DNA of 64,000 nucleotides, taken from Herbiconiux flava (GTDB lineage: Bacteria > Actinomycetota > Actinomycetes > Actinomycetales > Microbacteriaceae). The notes beneath the pieces are model-generated. The model had not been told where the DNA came from, ran no database searches, and saw only the letters and a list, made by a program, of their open reading frames with translations. The stretch is from assembly GCF_013409865.1 (NCBI RefSeq), contig NZ_JACCBM010000001.1:248001-312000 (forward strand), written 5' to 3'. The stretch's first letter is position 1. The number at the start of each line of letters is the position of its first letter. Positions 50,108-58,607 of this stretch are shown here, piece by piece. The position numbers and the translations under genes are program-made.

Positions 50108-50965
50108 TCAGACGTGGTCGCGCCAGGAGTGCTTCGGCTCGAACCAGAGCATGCGCCGCGCCTTGTCGATGCCGAGCAGCGTCTCGGTGCCCGTGACCTC
50201 GCGGCTGAACGGCACCTCGGGGAAGAAGCGCGCCGCGAGCTCGGCCGAGGGCGTCGTCATCACGGTGTCGGCGGCGGCGATGATGAAGGCCTCGAAGCCG
50301 GAGAGAGTGCTCTCCAGCGCGAGCCGCACGGCCTGCGCCCCGTCACGGGCGTCGATGTAGCCCCAGGAGTTCCAGGAGCGGCTCTCGGGTGCCTGCTCGA
50401 AGGAGGGGAAGGCGGCGTAGTCCTCGACGTCCATCACGTTCGAGAAACGGAGGCCGATCAGCTTGAGGTTCGGGTTCCAGCGCGTGAAGTGCCGCGCCAT
50501 CTCCTCCTCGACGGCCTTGCCGAGGGAGTAGGTCGTCGACGGGCGCACCGGGTACTCCTCGTCGACCGGAAAGGAGGGCGGCGGGTTCTCCAGGAACGGC
50601 AGGCCGAGCACGGTCTCGCTCGAGGCCCAGACGACGTTGTCGATCCCGGCGGCCTTCGCCGCGGCGAAGACGTTGTAGCTCGCCGGCACGTTGTTGGCGA
50701 AGATCGCCGAGTTGGGCCGGAGCCCCGGCGCCGGGATCGCCGCGAGGTGCACGAGCGCATCCACCCCGTCGTAGCGGTCGTCGACGCTCGTGAGGCACTG
50801 CAGCACCTGGCCGTAGTCGGTCAGGTCGGTCTGCACGAACAGGGCCCGCGCATCCGACCCCGGCCGCTGGTCGAGGTTCACGACCTCGTAGCCGCTGTCG
50901 AGCAGGTGCGTGACGACCGCGCGGCCCAGCTTCCCGCTTCCTCCGGTGACGACGACTCGGGTCAT
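50108..50965 (-). CDS. NAD-dependent epimerase/dehydratase family protein
   Basis: 285 residues, extended SDR. Rossmann motif 'VVVTGGSGKLGRAVVTHLL', catalytic 'YSLGKAVEEE' (YxxxK with K), 'VWASSETVLG' for the Ser, and 'LVHLAAIPAP'. It oxidises or epimerises a nucleotide sugar or small hydroxy compound; uronate dehydrogenase-like members share the layout. The ATG has AAGGAGAG upstream. It stands alone, divergent from the DUF1304 gene. Confidence 0.88.
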   Translation of the reverse strand: MTRVVVTGGSGKLGRAVVTHLLDSGYEVVNLDQRPGSDARALFVQTDLTDYGQVLQCLTSVDDRYDGVDALVHLAAIPAPGLRPNSAIFANNVPASYNVFAAAKAAGIDNVVWASSETVLGLPFLENPPPSFPVDEEYPVRPSTTYSLGKAVEEEMARHFTRWNPNLKLIGLRFSNVMDVEDYAAFPSFEQAPESRSWNSWGYIDARDGAQAVRLALESTLSGFEAFIIAAADTVMTTPSAELAARFFPEVPFSREVTGTETLLGIDKARRMLWFEPKHSWRDHV

Positions 50966-51005
50966 GTTCTCTCCTTCGTGAGCAGGCGGATGCCGGTTCC
51001 AACCC

Positions 51006-51011
51006 TAAGCT
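51006..51011 (+). promoter_or_regulatory. -10 box of the DUF1304 gene (leaderless start)
   Basis: TAAGCT followed by 6 bases and ATG 51018; the same CCCTAAGCT string occurs before the S-component gene at 24516. Confidence 0.65.
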
Positions 51012-51017
51012 GACCGC

Positions 51018-51407
51018 ATGGCCGTCGTCGCATCCGTCTTCCTCGTTCTCGCGGGGCTCATCCACGTCTACATCTTCGTTCTGGAGAGCCTCCGCTGGCG
51101 GCACCCGGCCACCTGGAAGATCTTCGGCCTCACCTCGCAGGCGGACGCCGACACCACCGCGCCTCTGGCCTACAACCAGGGCTTCTACAACCTCTTCCTC
51201 GCGGTCGGCGTCGTGCTCGGCGTCATCCTCTACTGGGCCGGAGCGGTTCCGGCCGGAGCCGCGATCGCGCTCTTCGCCGGACTGTCGATGGTGCTGGCGG
51301 CGGCCGTGCTCATCTCGACAGGTCGCCGCAACCTGCGCTCGGCGAGCATCCAGGGCCTCGCACCCCTCATCGGCGTGGTCACCCTCATCATCGCCCTCGT
51401 CTCCTAG
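51018..51407 (+). CDS. DUF1304 family membrane protein
   Basis: 129 residues with four membrane segments. The motifs 'GLIHVYIFVLESLRWRHPAT', 'YNQGFYNLFLAVGVVLG' and 'NLRSASIQGLAPLIGVV' match DUF1304 (YqjF-like small membrane proteins). 'HVYIFvLEs..W' and 'NqGfYNlFLA' are the family hallmarks. The function is unknown. Leaderless start. Convergent with the sugar permease gene. Confidence 0.92.
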   Translation: MAVVASVFLVLAGLIHVYIFVLESLRWRHPATWKIFGLTSQADADTTAPLAYNQGFYNLFLAVGVVLGVILYWAGAVPAGAAIALFAGLSMVLAAAVLISTGRRNLRSASIQGLAPLIGVVTLIIALVS

Positions 51408-51418
51408 CCTGATGCCGC

Positions 51419-52474
51419 CTACGGTTTGCGCGACCGGCTGCGGTTCGCGAGCCGCTGCTGCAGCATGACCGCCGCCACGATGATGGCGCCCTTCGCGATG
51501 GCCTGCACCGACGTCGACAGGTTGTTCTGCGTGAACACGTTCGTCAGGGTCGAGAAGATCAGCACGCCGAGCACGGTGCCCATGATCGTGCCGCGACCGC
51601 CCACGAGCAGGGTGCCGCCGACCACGACCGCCGCGATGGCGTCGAGCTCGTAGAGCGTGCCGTGCGTCGAGGTGCCGGCCGTCGTGCGGGCCAGCATCAT
51701 CACGGCCGCGATGCCGGCGGTCAGCCCGGCCAGCACGTAGACGTACATGATGTGGCGCTTCACCTTGATGCCCGCGAGCCGTGCGGCCTCGAGGTTGCCA
51801 CCGATGGCGACCGTGCGGCGGCCGAAGGTGGTGCGGTTCAGCAGGAACCAGCCGGCGATCACGACGATCACGAAGATCCAGATCAGGATCGGCACCCCGA
51901 TCAGGTCACCCCGCATCGCCGACAGGAAGCCCTGCTCCTTCACGATCTGCGTCGTGCGGTTGGCCAGCACCTCGGCGAGACCGCGGGCGGCGACGAGCAT
52001 CGCGAGGGTGGCGATGAACGCCACCACGTTCCCGTAGGCGATCACGATCCCGTTGATCAGCCCCGCCCCGGCACCCACCGCCAGCGCGACGACCACCATC
52101 ACGATCCAGCTGGTCGAGCTCGCGAAGTCCTGCACCCACGACAGCGTCGCGACCACCGTGGCGAGCCCCATCACCGAGCCCACCGAGAGGTCGATGCCGC
52201 CCGCCGTGATCACGAAGGTCATGCCGATGCTGATCACCCCGATGATCGAGGCGAAGCGGATGATCGTCAGCACGTTCTCGAAGCTGGCGAAGCGGTCGCC
52301 CGCGGTGACGGTGCCCACCACGAAGAGCGCCAGCAGCGCGATGACGAGGCCGAGGCTGCGCCCGGCCGACCCCCCGAGCATCCGCCCGATCGCACTCGGG
52401 GTCTTGTCGGTGGGCGTCTGGCCGCCCGTGGGCGGCGGCCCGGCGAGGGTGGCGGCGGAGTTCTGCTCGCTCAT
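51419..52474 (-). CDS. Ribose-type sugar ABC transporter permease (RbsC-like)
   Basis: 351 residues, eight to ten membrane segments. 'FASIIGVISIGMTFVITAGG', 'IDLSVGSVMGLATV' and 'ALGAVVVGGTLL'-type 'AIAAVVVGGTLLVGGRGTIM' are the BPD_transp_2 hallmarks. It overlaps the ATPase gene by 4 bases. It forms a CUT2 importer with that ATPase and the binding protein encoded divergently at 54050. Confidence 0.93.
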   Translation of the reverse strand: MSEQNSAATLAGPPPTGGQTPTDKTPSAIGRMLGGSAGRSLGLVIALLALFVVGTVTAGDRFASFENVLTIIRFASIIGVISIGMTFVITAGGIDLSVGSVMGLATVVATLSWVQDFASSTSWIVMVVVALAVGAGAGLINGIVIAYGNVVAFIATLAMLVAARGLAEVLANRTTQIVKEQGFLSAMRGDLIGVPILIWIFVIVVIAGWFLLNRTTFGRRTVAIGGNLEAARLAGIKVKRHIMYVYVLAGLTAGIAAVMMLARTTAGTSTHGTLYELDAIAAVVVGGTLLVGGRGTIMGTVLGVLIFSTLTNVFTQNNLSTSVQAIAKGAIIVAAVMLQQRLANRSRSRKP

Positions 52475-53991
52475 GCGGCGGTTCCTTTCATCACGAGATC
52501 GAGAACGCCGTGCTCGTCGATGTCGTCGGCTCGGCTGGTGTGGATGACGCGGCCCTCGGCCACGACGAGCACCCGGTCGGAGAGACCGAGCACCTCGTCG
52601 ATCTCACTGGAGATGACGACGATCGCGGTGCCCTTCTCCGCCAGGCGGCGGATCAGGGCGTAGATCTCGGCGCGCGCCCCCACGTCGACGCCCCGGGTGG
52701 GCTCGTCGAGCAGCAGGATGCGCGTGCCGTGCACGAGCCAGCGGGCGAGCAGCAGCTTCTGCTGGTTGCCGCCCGAGAGCGTGCGTGCGGGACGGTCGGG
52801 GTCGGCGGGCCGCAGCTCGAGCGCGTCGAGCTGCTCCCGCGCGACCCGGCGCTCGGCCCTCTCGTCGAGGAAGCCGAGCCTGGCCCAGCGGGTGAAGCTC
52901 GCGAGGGTGACGTTGCGGTAGACGGGCTCGTCGAGGATGAGCCCCTGGCTCTTGCGCTCCTCGGGCGAGAGCCCCATGCCCGCGTGCACCCCGGCCCGCA
53001 CCGAGCCGGCGGGCAGCCGACGCCCGTCGACCTCGACCGTGCCGGCGGTGGCCTTGCGCGCCCCGTACAGCGTCTCGACGATCTCGGAACGGCCCGACCC
53101 CACCAGGCCCGCGAGCCCCACGATCTCGCCGGCCCGCACCTCGAAGCTCACGTCGGAGAAGACCCCGGCGAGCCCGAGCCCCTGCACCGACAGCACCACG
53201 GGCGCCTCGGCGGGCACCCCGGGTGCCGGCGGGAAGACGTTCTCGACCGTACGGCCGGTCATCAGTGTGATCAGCTCGGCGGTCGGCGTGGTCGCCACCG
53301 GCAGCGAGGTCGCCATCGTGCGCCCGTCCTTGATCACCGTGATGCGGTCGCCGATCTCGCGGATCTCCTCGAGCCGGTGCGAGATGTAGATCACCGCGAT
53401 CCCGGCAGCGGTCAGTTCGCGCACCACCCGGAAGAGGTTCTTCACCTCCTCGGAGTCAAGCACGGCCGAGGGCTCGTCCATCACGATCAGCTTGGCGTCG
53501 TGGCTGAGCGCCCGGGCCATGCTCACGATCTGCTTGTTGGCGGCCGAGAGCGAGCCGACCTCCCGCGAGGGCGAGATCTGCGGATGCCCGAGCCGCGCCA
53601 TCAGGGCGGCGGCCTCCTTCGCGCTCCGCCGCCGCTCCGTCACCCCGGCCCGCGCGTGCTCGTGGCCGAGGAAGATGTTCTCGGCCACGGTCAGGCCGTC
53701 GACGACGTCGAGCTCCTGGTACATCGTCGCGATGCCGAGCTGGATGGCGGCGACCGGGTCGGCAATGGACACCGGCTCCCCGTTCCAGCGGATCTCACCC
53801 GAGTCGGGCTGGTTCACCCCCGAGAGGGTCTTGATGAGCGTGGACTTGCCCGCGCCGTTCTGGCCGAGCACGCAGTGCACCTCGCCGGGCAGCACCGTCA
53901 GCTCCACGCCGTCGAGGGCGCGGACGCCCGCGAAGGCCTTGGTCAACGCCCTCACCTCGAGTAATGACGTTTCATGGTCGACTTTGATCAC
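52471..53991 (-). CDS. Sugar ABC transporter ATPase, two domains (RbsA-like)
   Basis: 506 residues from GTG 53991, equal to the family's usual length. Domain 1: Walker A GQNGAGKST, signature VGSLSAANKQ (typical variant), Walker B 'LIVMDEPSAVLD'. Domain 2: 'GLVGSGRSEIVETLYG' without the Lys-Ser/Thr pair, as normal for this family, then 'LSGGNQQKLLLARWL' and 'LLLDEPTRGVD'. Powers the CUT2 importer. No ATG exists near the start: the GTG lies inside a palindrome (53984-53999), with TTATGT 8 bases upstream, so the message is probably leaderless and controlled at this site. Confidence 0.92.
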   Translation of the reverse strand: MIKVDHETSLLEVRALTKAFAGVRALDGVELTVLPGEVHCVLGQNGAGKSTLIKTLSGVNQPDSGEIRWNGEPVSIADPVAAIQLGIATMYQELDVVDGLTVAENIFLGHEHARAGVTERRRSAKEAAALMARLGHPQISPSREVGSLSAANKQIVSMARALSHDAKLIVMDEPSAVLDSEEVKNLFRVVRELTAAGIAVIYISHRLEEIREIGDRITVIKDGRTMATSLPVATTPTAELITLMTGRTVENVFPPAPGVPAEAPVVLSVQGLGLAGVFSDVSFEVRAGEIVGLAGLVGSGRSEIVETLYGARKATAGTVEVDGRRLPAGSVRAGVHAGMGLSPEERKSQGLILDEPVYRNVTLASFTRWARLGFLDERAERRVAREQLDALELRPADPDRPARTLSGGNQQKLLLARWLVHGTRILLLDEPTRGVDVGARAEIYALIRRLAEKGTAIVVISSEIDEVLGLSDRVLVVAEGRVIHTSRADDIDEHGVLDLVMKGTAA

Positions 53992-53999
53992 TTCATCAA
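53984..53999. promoter_or_regulatory. Candidate operator between the divergent halves of the CUT2 sugar system
   Basis: TTGATCACTTCATCAA has inverted TTGAT/ATCAA arms and includes the ATPase start codon. It matches 13 of 16 bases of the palindrome before the agmatine deiminase gene (22749-22764, read on the minus strand). A LacI-like half site TGAAACG lies nearby at about 53970 on the minus strand. Confidence 0.5.
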
Positions 54000-54049
54000 C
54001 ATAACTGCTACTGTGTGGATCGTCAACGACGACTGTCCAGGAGGATGAC

Positions 54050-55105
54050 ATGCAATCAACACACAGGATCTGGCCGCGGATCGCGATGGCGTCGGGGGCG
54101 ACGCTCGCGGTGATGGGGCTTCTCACCGCCTGCACCGCCGGCACCCCCGACTCCGGCGGAGCGGCCGAACCGGCCGCCGACACCACGGTGGAGGACAACG
54201 CGGCCACGGGTGACACGATCACCATCGGCTTCTCCGGCCCCGCCGCCGACCACGGCTGGCTCGGCGCCATCAACACCGCCGCCATCGCCGAGGCCGAGAA
54301 GTACTCCGACGTCGAGCTCGTCGTCGCCGAGGGCACCAACGACGCGAACCTGCAGATCAGCCAGGTCGAGACCTTCATCAACGACAAGGTCGACGCGATC
54401 GTGCTGCTGCCCACCGACGGCGCCGCGCTCACCGACGTCGCCATCAAGGCCATGGACGCGGGCATCCCCGTGATCAACGTCGACCGCGAGTTCTCCAGCA
54501 CCTTCGCCGCCCGCACGACCGTGCTCGGCGACAACTACGGCATGGGCGTCAGCGCCGGCACGTACATCTGCGAGCAGCTCGACGGCGAGAAGGATGCGGT
54601 GGTCGCCGAGATCGCCGGCATCGACAGCCTGCCGCTGACGCAGGAGCGCAGCAAGGGCTTCGCCGACGCGCTCGACGACTGCGGCCTCGACGTGTCCAAC
54701 CGCGTCGCCGCCGACTTCACCGTGCAGGGCGGAGAGGCCGCGGCCTCCCAGCTGCTCTCGGCCGCTCCCAAGATCGATGCCATCTGGAACCACGACGACG
54801 ACCAGGGCGTCGGCGTGCTCGCCGCGATCGACGCGGCCGGCCGCGACGAGTTCTTCATGGTCGGCGGCGCCGGCTCCGCGAACGTGATGCGGTCCATCCA
54901 GGCCGACGACACGGTGCTGAAGGCGACGGTCATCTACCCGTCGACGCAGGCCGCCGACGGCATCGCGCTGGCCCGCCTGATCGTGCAGGAGAAGGGCATG
55001 AGCGACCTCGTCGAGTCGTCGGTCCCCCGCAAGATCCAGCTGTACGCACCGGTGGTGACCAAGGAGAACGTCGAGGTCTACCTGCCCAGCGCGTTCGAGT
55101 CGTAG
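54050..55105 (+). CDS. Sugar ABC transporter substrate-binding lipoprotein (RbsB-like)
   Basis: 351 residues. Signal peptide with lipobox LLTAC (Cys28), Thr/Glu/Asp linker, then a periplasmic-binding-protein type I fold: 'DTITIGFSGPAADHGWLGAI', 'ISQVETFINDKVDAIVLLPT', 'AGIPVINVDREF', 'IDAIWNHDDDQGVGVLAAID'. Binds a sugar or polyol for the permease and ATPase encoded on the other strand. AGGAGG is 5 bases upstream of the ATG. First gene of a plus-strand operon with a dehydrogenase and an isomerase. Confidence 0.93.
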   Translation: MQSTHRIWPRIAMASGATLAVMGLLTACTAGTPDSGGAAEPAADTTVEDNAATGDTITIGFSGPAADHGWLGAINTAAIAEAEKYSDVELVVAEGTNDANLQISQVETFINDKVDAIVLLPTDGAALTDVAIKAMDAGIPVINVDREFSSTFAARTTVLGDNYGMGVSAGTYICEQLDGEKDAVVAEIAGIDSLPLTQERSKGFADALDDCGLDVSNRVAADFTVQGGEAAASQLLSAAPKIDAIWNHDDDQGVGVLAAIDAAGRDEFFMVGGAGSANVMRSIQADDTVLKATVIYPSTQAADGIALARLIVQEKGMSDLVESSVPRKIQLYAPVVTKENVEVYLPSAFES

Positions 55106-55116
55106 GAGCGGGCGCC

Positions 55117-56310
55117 GTGACGGGATCATCTCCCCCGCTCCGCGTCGCCATGGTCGGCAACGGCTTCATGGGCGCGGCCCACTCCCAGGCCTGGCGCGTC
55201 GCGCCCCGCTTCTTCGACCTCCCGCTCGAGCCACGCATGAGCGTGCTCGTGGGGCGCGACGCCGGCCGCGCGGCCGGCGCCGCCGCCCGCTGGGGCTGGG
55301 CGGAGTCGTCGGACGACTGGCGCTCCGTGCTCGATCGTGACGACGTCGACCTCGTCGACATCGTCACGCCGGGCTGGTCGCACGCCGAGATCGCGATCGC
55401 CGCGCTCGAGGCGGGAAAGCACGTGCTCTGCGAGAAGCCGCTGGCGAACTCCGTCGAGGAGGCCCGGGCGATGGCCGATGCCGCAGCCCGGGCCGCCTCC
55501 CGGGGCGTGTTCGCGATGGTGGGCTTCACCTACCGCCGCGTCCCCGCCGCGACGCTGGCCCGCGACCTGATCGCGGCCGGGCGCATCGGCACGGTGCGCC
55601 AGCTCAGCGTCTCGTACCTGCAGGACTGGCTGGTCGATCCGCTCGCCCCGTTCACCTGGCGGCTCGACAAGGAGCAGGCCGGGTCGGGGGCGCTCGGCGA
55701 CATCGGGGCCCATGCGATCGACCTCGCTCAGTACGTCACCGGCCGGCAGCTCGTGTCGGTCAGCGGCACCCTCGAGACGCTCGTCACCGAGCGCCCGGTG
55801 CTCGCCGAGTCGCACGGCCTGAGCGGCACCGCGGGCGTCGGAACGGCGACCGTCACGGTCGACGACCGCGCCCTGTTCACCGGGCGCTTCGACGACGGGG
55901 TGCTCGGCGGCTTCGAGGCGAGCCGGTTCAGCACCGGGCGCAAGAATGCACTGCGCTTCGAGGTCTCCGGATCTCTCGGCGCGCTGTCGTTCGACCTCGA
56001 GAACCTGAACGCGCTGCAGTTCTACGACGGCACGGCCGACCCCGCCACGCGCGGGTTCTCGACCATCCTCGTGACCGAGCCCGAGCATCCGTACATGGAG
56101 GCGTGGTGGCCGAGCGGCCACCTGATCGGGTACGAGCACGGGTTCTCGCACCAGGTGCGCGACCTCGTCGACGCGATCGCGCGGGGTGAGCAGCCCCGGC
56201 CCTCGTTCGACGACGGGCTCCAGGTGCAGCGGGCGCTCGAGGCCGTGGAGCTGAGCTCGCAGAACGGCAGCGCCTGGACCGCGCTGGCCGAGACGGAGGA
56301 GTACGCATGA
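55117..56310 (+). CDS. Gfo/Idh/MocA family sugar oxidoreductase
   Basis: 397 residues from GTG 55117. Rossmann fold '[20 protein letters not shown]', '[20 protein letters not shown]', the catalytic Lys in '[11 protein letters not shown]', and the C-terminal domain with '[20 protein letters not shown]'. The family oxidises a sugar or inositol hydroxyl with NAD(P). In this position it should act on the imported sugar and pass a keto-sugar to the isomerase/epimerase encoded next (ATGA overlap). Members related to inositol and levoglucosan dehydrogenases and to glycoside 3-oxidases share this layout, so the substrate could be a glucoside. Confidence 0.92.
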   Translation: MTGSSPPLRVAMVGNGFMGAAHSQAWRVAPRFFDLPLEPRMSVLVGRDAGRAAGAAARWGWAESSDDWRSVLDRDDVDLVDIVTPGWSHAEIAIAALEAGKHVLCEKPLANSVEEARAMADAAARAASRGVFAMVGFTYRRVPAATLARDLIAAGRIGTVRQLSVSYLQDWLVDPLAPFTWRLDKEQAGSGALGDIGAHAIDLAQYVTGRQLVSVSGTLETLVTERPVLAESHGLSGTAGVGTATVTVDDRALFTGRFDDGVLGGFEASRFSTGRKNALRFEVSGSLGALSFDLENLNALQFYDGTADPATRGFSTILVTEPEHPYMEAWWPSGHLIGYEHGFSHQVRDLVDAIARGEQPRPSFDDGLQVQRALEAVELSSQNGSAWTALAETEEYA

Positions 56311-57308
56311 CCAGACCGATCACCCTGTTCACCGGCCAGTGGGCCGACCTGCCGCTCGAGGAGGTCGCCCGGCTGGCGGCCTCCTGGGGCTACGACGGGC
56401 TCGAACTCGCCTGCTGGGGCGACCACCTCGACCCGTGGCGGTGGGACGAGCCGGGTTACGTGGAGGGCAAGCTCGAGCTGCTGAAGCGCCACGGGCTGGA
56501 GGTGCACGCCATCTCGAACCACCTGAAGGGCCAGGCGGTGTGCGACGATCCGATCGACGCGCGCCACCGCGACATCCTCCCCGACGTCGTGTGGGGCGAC
56601 GGCGACCCGGAGGGCGTCAGGCAGCGTGCGGCCGAGGAGATGAAGAACACGGCCCGGCTCGCCGCCGCCCTCGGAGTGAAGACCGTCGTGGGGTTCACGG
56701 GGTCGAGCATCTGGAAGTACGTGGCGATGTTCCCGCCCGTCTCGCAGGAGCTCGTCGACGCGGGCTACCAGGACTTCGCCGACCGGTGGAACCCTATCCT
56801 CGACGTCTTCGACGAGGTGGGGGTGCGCTTCGCCCACGAGGTGCACCCGAGCGAGATCGCATACGACTACTGGACGACCGTGCGCACCCTGGAGGCCATC
56901 GGCCACCGCGAGGCGTTCGGGCTGAACTGGGATCCGTCGCACTTCGTCTGGCAGGAACTCGACCCGGTGTCGTTCATCCTCGAGTTCGCCGACCGCATCT
57001 ACCACGTGGACTGCAAGGACGTGAAGATGAACACCGGCAACGGGCGCAACGGCCGGCTCGGCTCGCACCTCGCCTGGGCCGACCTGCGGCGAGGCTGGGA
57101 CTTCGTCTCGACCGGGCACGGCGACGTGCCCTGGGAGAAGAGCTTCCGGGCGCTCAACTCGATCGGCTACGACGGCCCCATCTCGGTGGAGTGGGAGGAC
57201 GCCGGCATGGACCGGCTCGTCGGCGCCCCCGAGGCTCTCGGCTTCGTCAAGAAGCTGGCCTTCGAGGCGCCGAGCGCCTCGTTCGACGCCGCCTTCAGCA
57301 CCCGCTGA
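56307..57308 (+). CDS. Sugar phosphate isomerase/epimerase family (xylose isomerase-like TIM barrel)
   Basis: 333 residues. Motifs: '[20 protein letters not shown]', '[20 protein letters not shown]', '[20 protein letters not shown]', '[14 protein letters not shown]', '[20 protein letters not shown]' (metal Glu and His), '[13 protein letters not shown]' (Asp, His) and '[12 protein letters not shown]'. AP_endonuc_2-type barrel with an intact divalent metal site. Such enzymes isomerise keto-sugars or act as eliminases/hydratases on 3-keto-glycosides; the pairing with a Gfo/Idh/MocA dehydrogenase suits either. Overlaps the preceding gene by 4 bases. Convergent with the ROK regulator gene. Confidence 0.9.
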   Translation: MTRPITLFTGQWADLPLEEVARLAASWGYDGLELACWGDHLDPWRWDEPGYVEGKLELLKRHGLEVHAISNHLKGQAVCDDPIDARHRDILPDVVWGDGDPEGVRQRAAEEMKNTARLAAALGVKTVVGFTGSSIWKYVAMFPPVSQELVDAGYQDFADRWNPILDVFDEVGVRFAHEVHPSEIAYDYWTTVRTLEAIGHREAFGLNWDPSHFVWQELDPVSFILEFADRIYHVDCKDVKMNTGNGRNGRLGSHLAWADLRRGWDFVSTGHGDVPWEKSFRALNSIGYDGPISVEWEDAGMDRLVGAPEALGFVKKLAFEAPSASFDAAFSTR

Positions 57309-57377
57309 GGCGGCCGCGGAGGGGTGCTCGCGCATCCCTCCGCCCCACGACCCGCGTCGCTGGGCGGGGAGGACCTG

Positions 57378-58595
57378 TCAGTCCCTGTCCTCGCCCAGCG
57401 CCGCGACCATCGCGTCGATCCGCTCGATCGACAGCGCCGACTGGATGGCGAGCACGCCCGCTCCCGCGATCGCCGCATCCGCCCCCATGCGCGACTTCGT
57501 GATCTCGAGGTGCTGCGTGGCGAAGGGCATGGCCCGCGTGTAGACGGCCTCGCGCACCCCGGCGATCAGGTGCTCGCCGGCCGCCGAGAGGGCGCCGCCG
57601 ATCACGATGGTCGACGGGTTCATCAGGCTCACGCAGGTCGTCAGCACCTCGCCGAGGTCGCGTCCCGCCTGGCGCACGGCCTGGATGGCGTCGATGTCGC
57701 CCTGCCGCACCAGCTCCACCACCTCACCGCTCGTGGCCACGGCGGCGCCCTCGGTCGACAGGGCCCGCGCCACCGCGGAGCCCGAGGCGATCGCCTCGAG
57801 GCAGCCGGTGTTGCCGCAGCGGCAGCTGACACCGGCGCCGCGCGCGACGTAGACGTGACCGAGGTCGCCGGCCGTGCCCTGCGCTCCCCGCTGCAGCACG
57901 CCGCCCGAGATGACCCCCGCGCCGATGCCGGTGGCGACCTTCACGAAGATCAGGTCGTCGACGCCCGGCCAGGCGAGCTCGCGCTCCCCCAGCGCCATGA
58001 TGTTCACGTCGTTGTCGACGAGGGCCGGCACCCCGAAGTGCGCGCCGAGCACACCGGCCACGTCGTAGCGGTCCCAGCCGGGCATGATGGGCGGGTTGAT
58101 CGGCCGGCCGCTGCTGTGCTCGACCGGGCCGGGCAGTCCGACGCCCACGGCGATCAGCGGTCCGACGCGGTCGCCGGCCGTCGAGACGAGCTCGGAGCCC
58201 ATCCGCATCACCCGGTCGAGCACCTCCCGCGGGCCCGCGGCGATGTCGAGCTCGGCCGCCGACTCCTCGACCACCCCGCCCGTCAGATCGCTGATCGCGA
58301 CCCGCACGTGCGACGCCCCGACGTCGACCCCGAGAACGGAGTGTCCGACCGGGTCGAGGGCGAACTGGGTCGACGGGCGCCCGCCGGTGGAGATCGCGTC
58401 GCTGACGGGCTTCAGCAGCGCCAGCTTCATCAGGGCGTCGATGCGCAGCGCCACCGTCGACCGGGCGAGCCCGGTCATGCCGGCGAGCTCGGAGCGGGTG
58501 CGCGGCCGGCCGTCGCGCAGGATCTGGAACAGATCGCTCGGGTTCGACCCCGAGGGGGAGTTCGGAGTGCGGCCGCCCAGACTTACGTCGATCAT
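57378..58595 (-). CDS. ROK family transcriptional regulator
   Basis: 405 residues. N-terminal helix-turn-helix 'TRSELAGMTGLARSTVALRI', then a ROK sugar-kinase-like domain: 'LGVDVGASHVRVAISDLTGG', 'GLPGPVEH', 'NDVNIMALGE' and the zinc motif CRCGNTGCLE (about 250-262). It senses a sugar and likely controls the adjacent transporter and catabolic genes. Start: TAGGAT (58602-58607, minus) is 6 bases before ATG 58595, so the leaderless start is preferred over an upstream GTG at 58601. Confidence 0.92.
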   Translation of the reverse strand: MIDVSLGGRTPNSPSGSNPSDLFQILRDGRPRTRSELAGMTGLARSTVALRIDALMKLALLKPVSDAISTGGRPSTQFALDPVGHSVLGVDVGASHVRVAISDLTGGVVEESAAELDIAAGPREVLDRVMRMGSELVSTAGDRVGPLIAVGVGLPGPVEHSSGRPINPPIMPGWDRYDVAGVLGAHFGVPALVDNDVNIMALGERELAWPGVDDLIFVKVATGIGAGVISGGVLQRGAQGTAGDLGHVYVARGAGVSCRCGNTGCLEAIASGSAVARALSTEGAAVATSGEVVELVRQGDIDAIQAVRQAGRDLGEVLTTCVSLMNPSTIVIGGALSAAGEHLIAGVREAVYTRAMPFATQHLEITKSRMGADAAIAGAGVLAIQSALSIERIDAMVAALGEDRD

Positions 58596-58601
58596 CGACA
58601 C

Positions 58602-58607
58602 ATCCTA
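58602..58607 (-). promoter_or_regulatory. -10 box of the ROK regulator gene (leaderless start)
   Basis: TAGGAT on the minus strand followed by 6 bases and ATG 58595. It lies next to the stop codon of the upstream RND gene (58605), so the promoter overlaps the RND 3' end. Confidence 0.55.
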
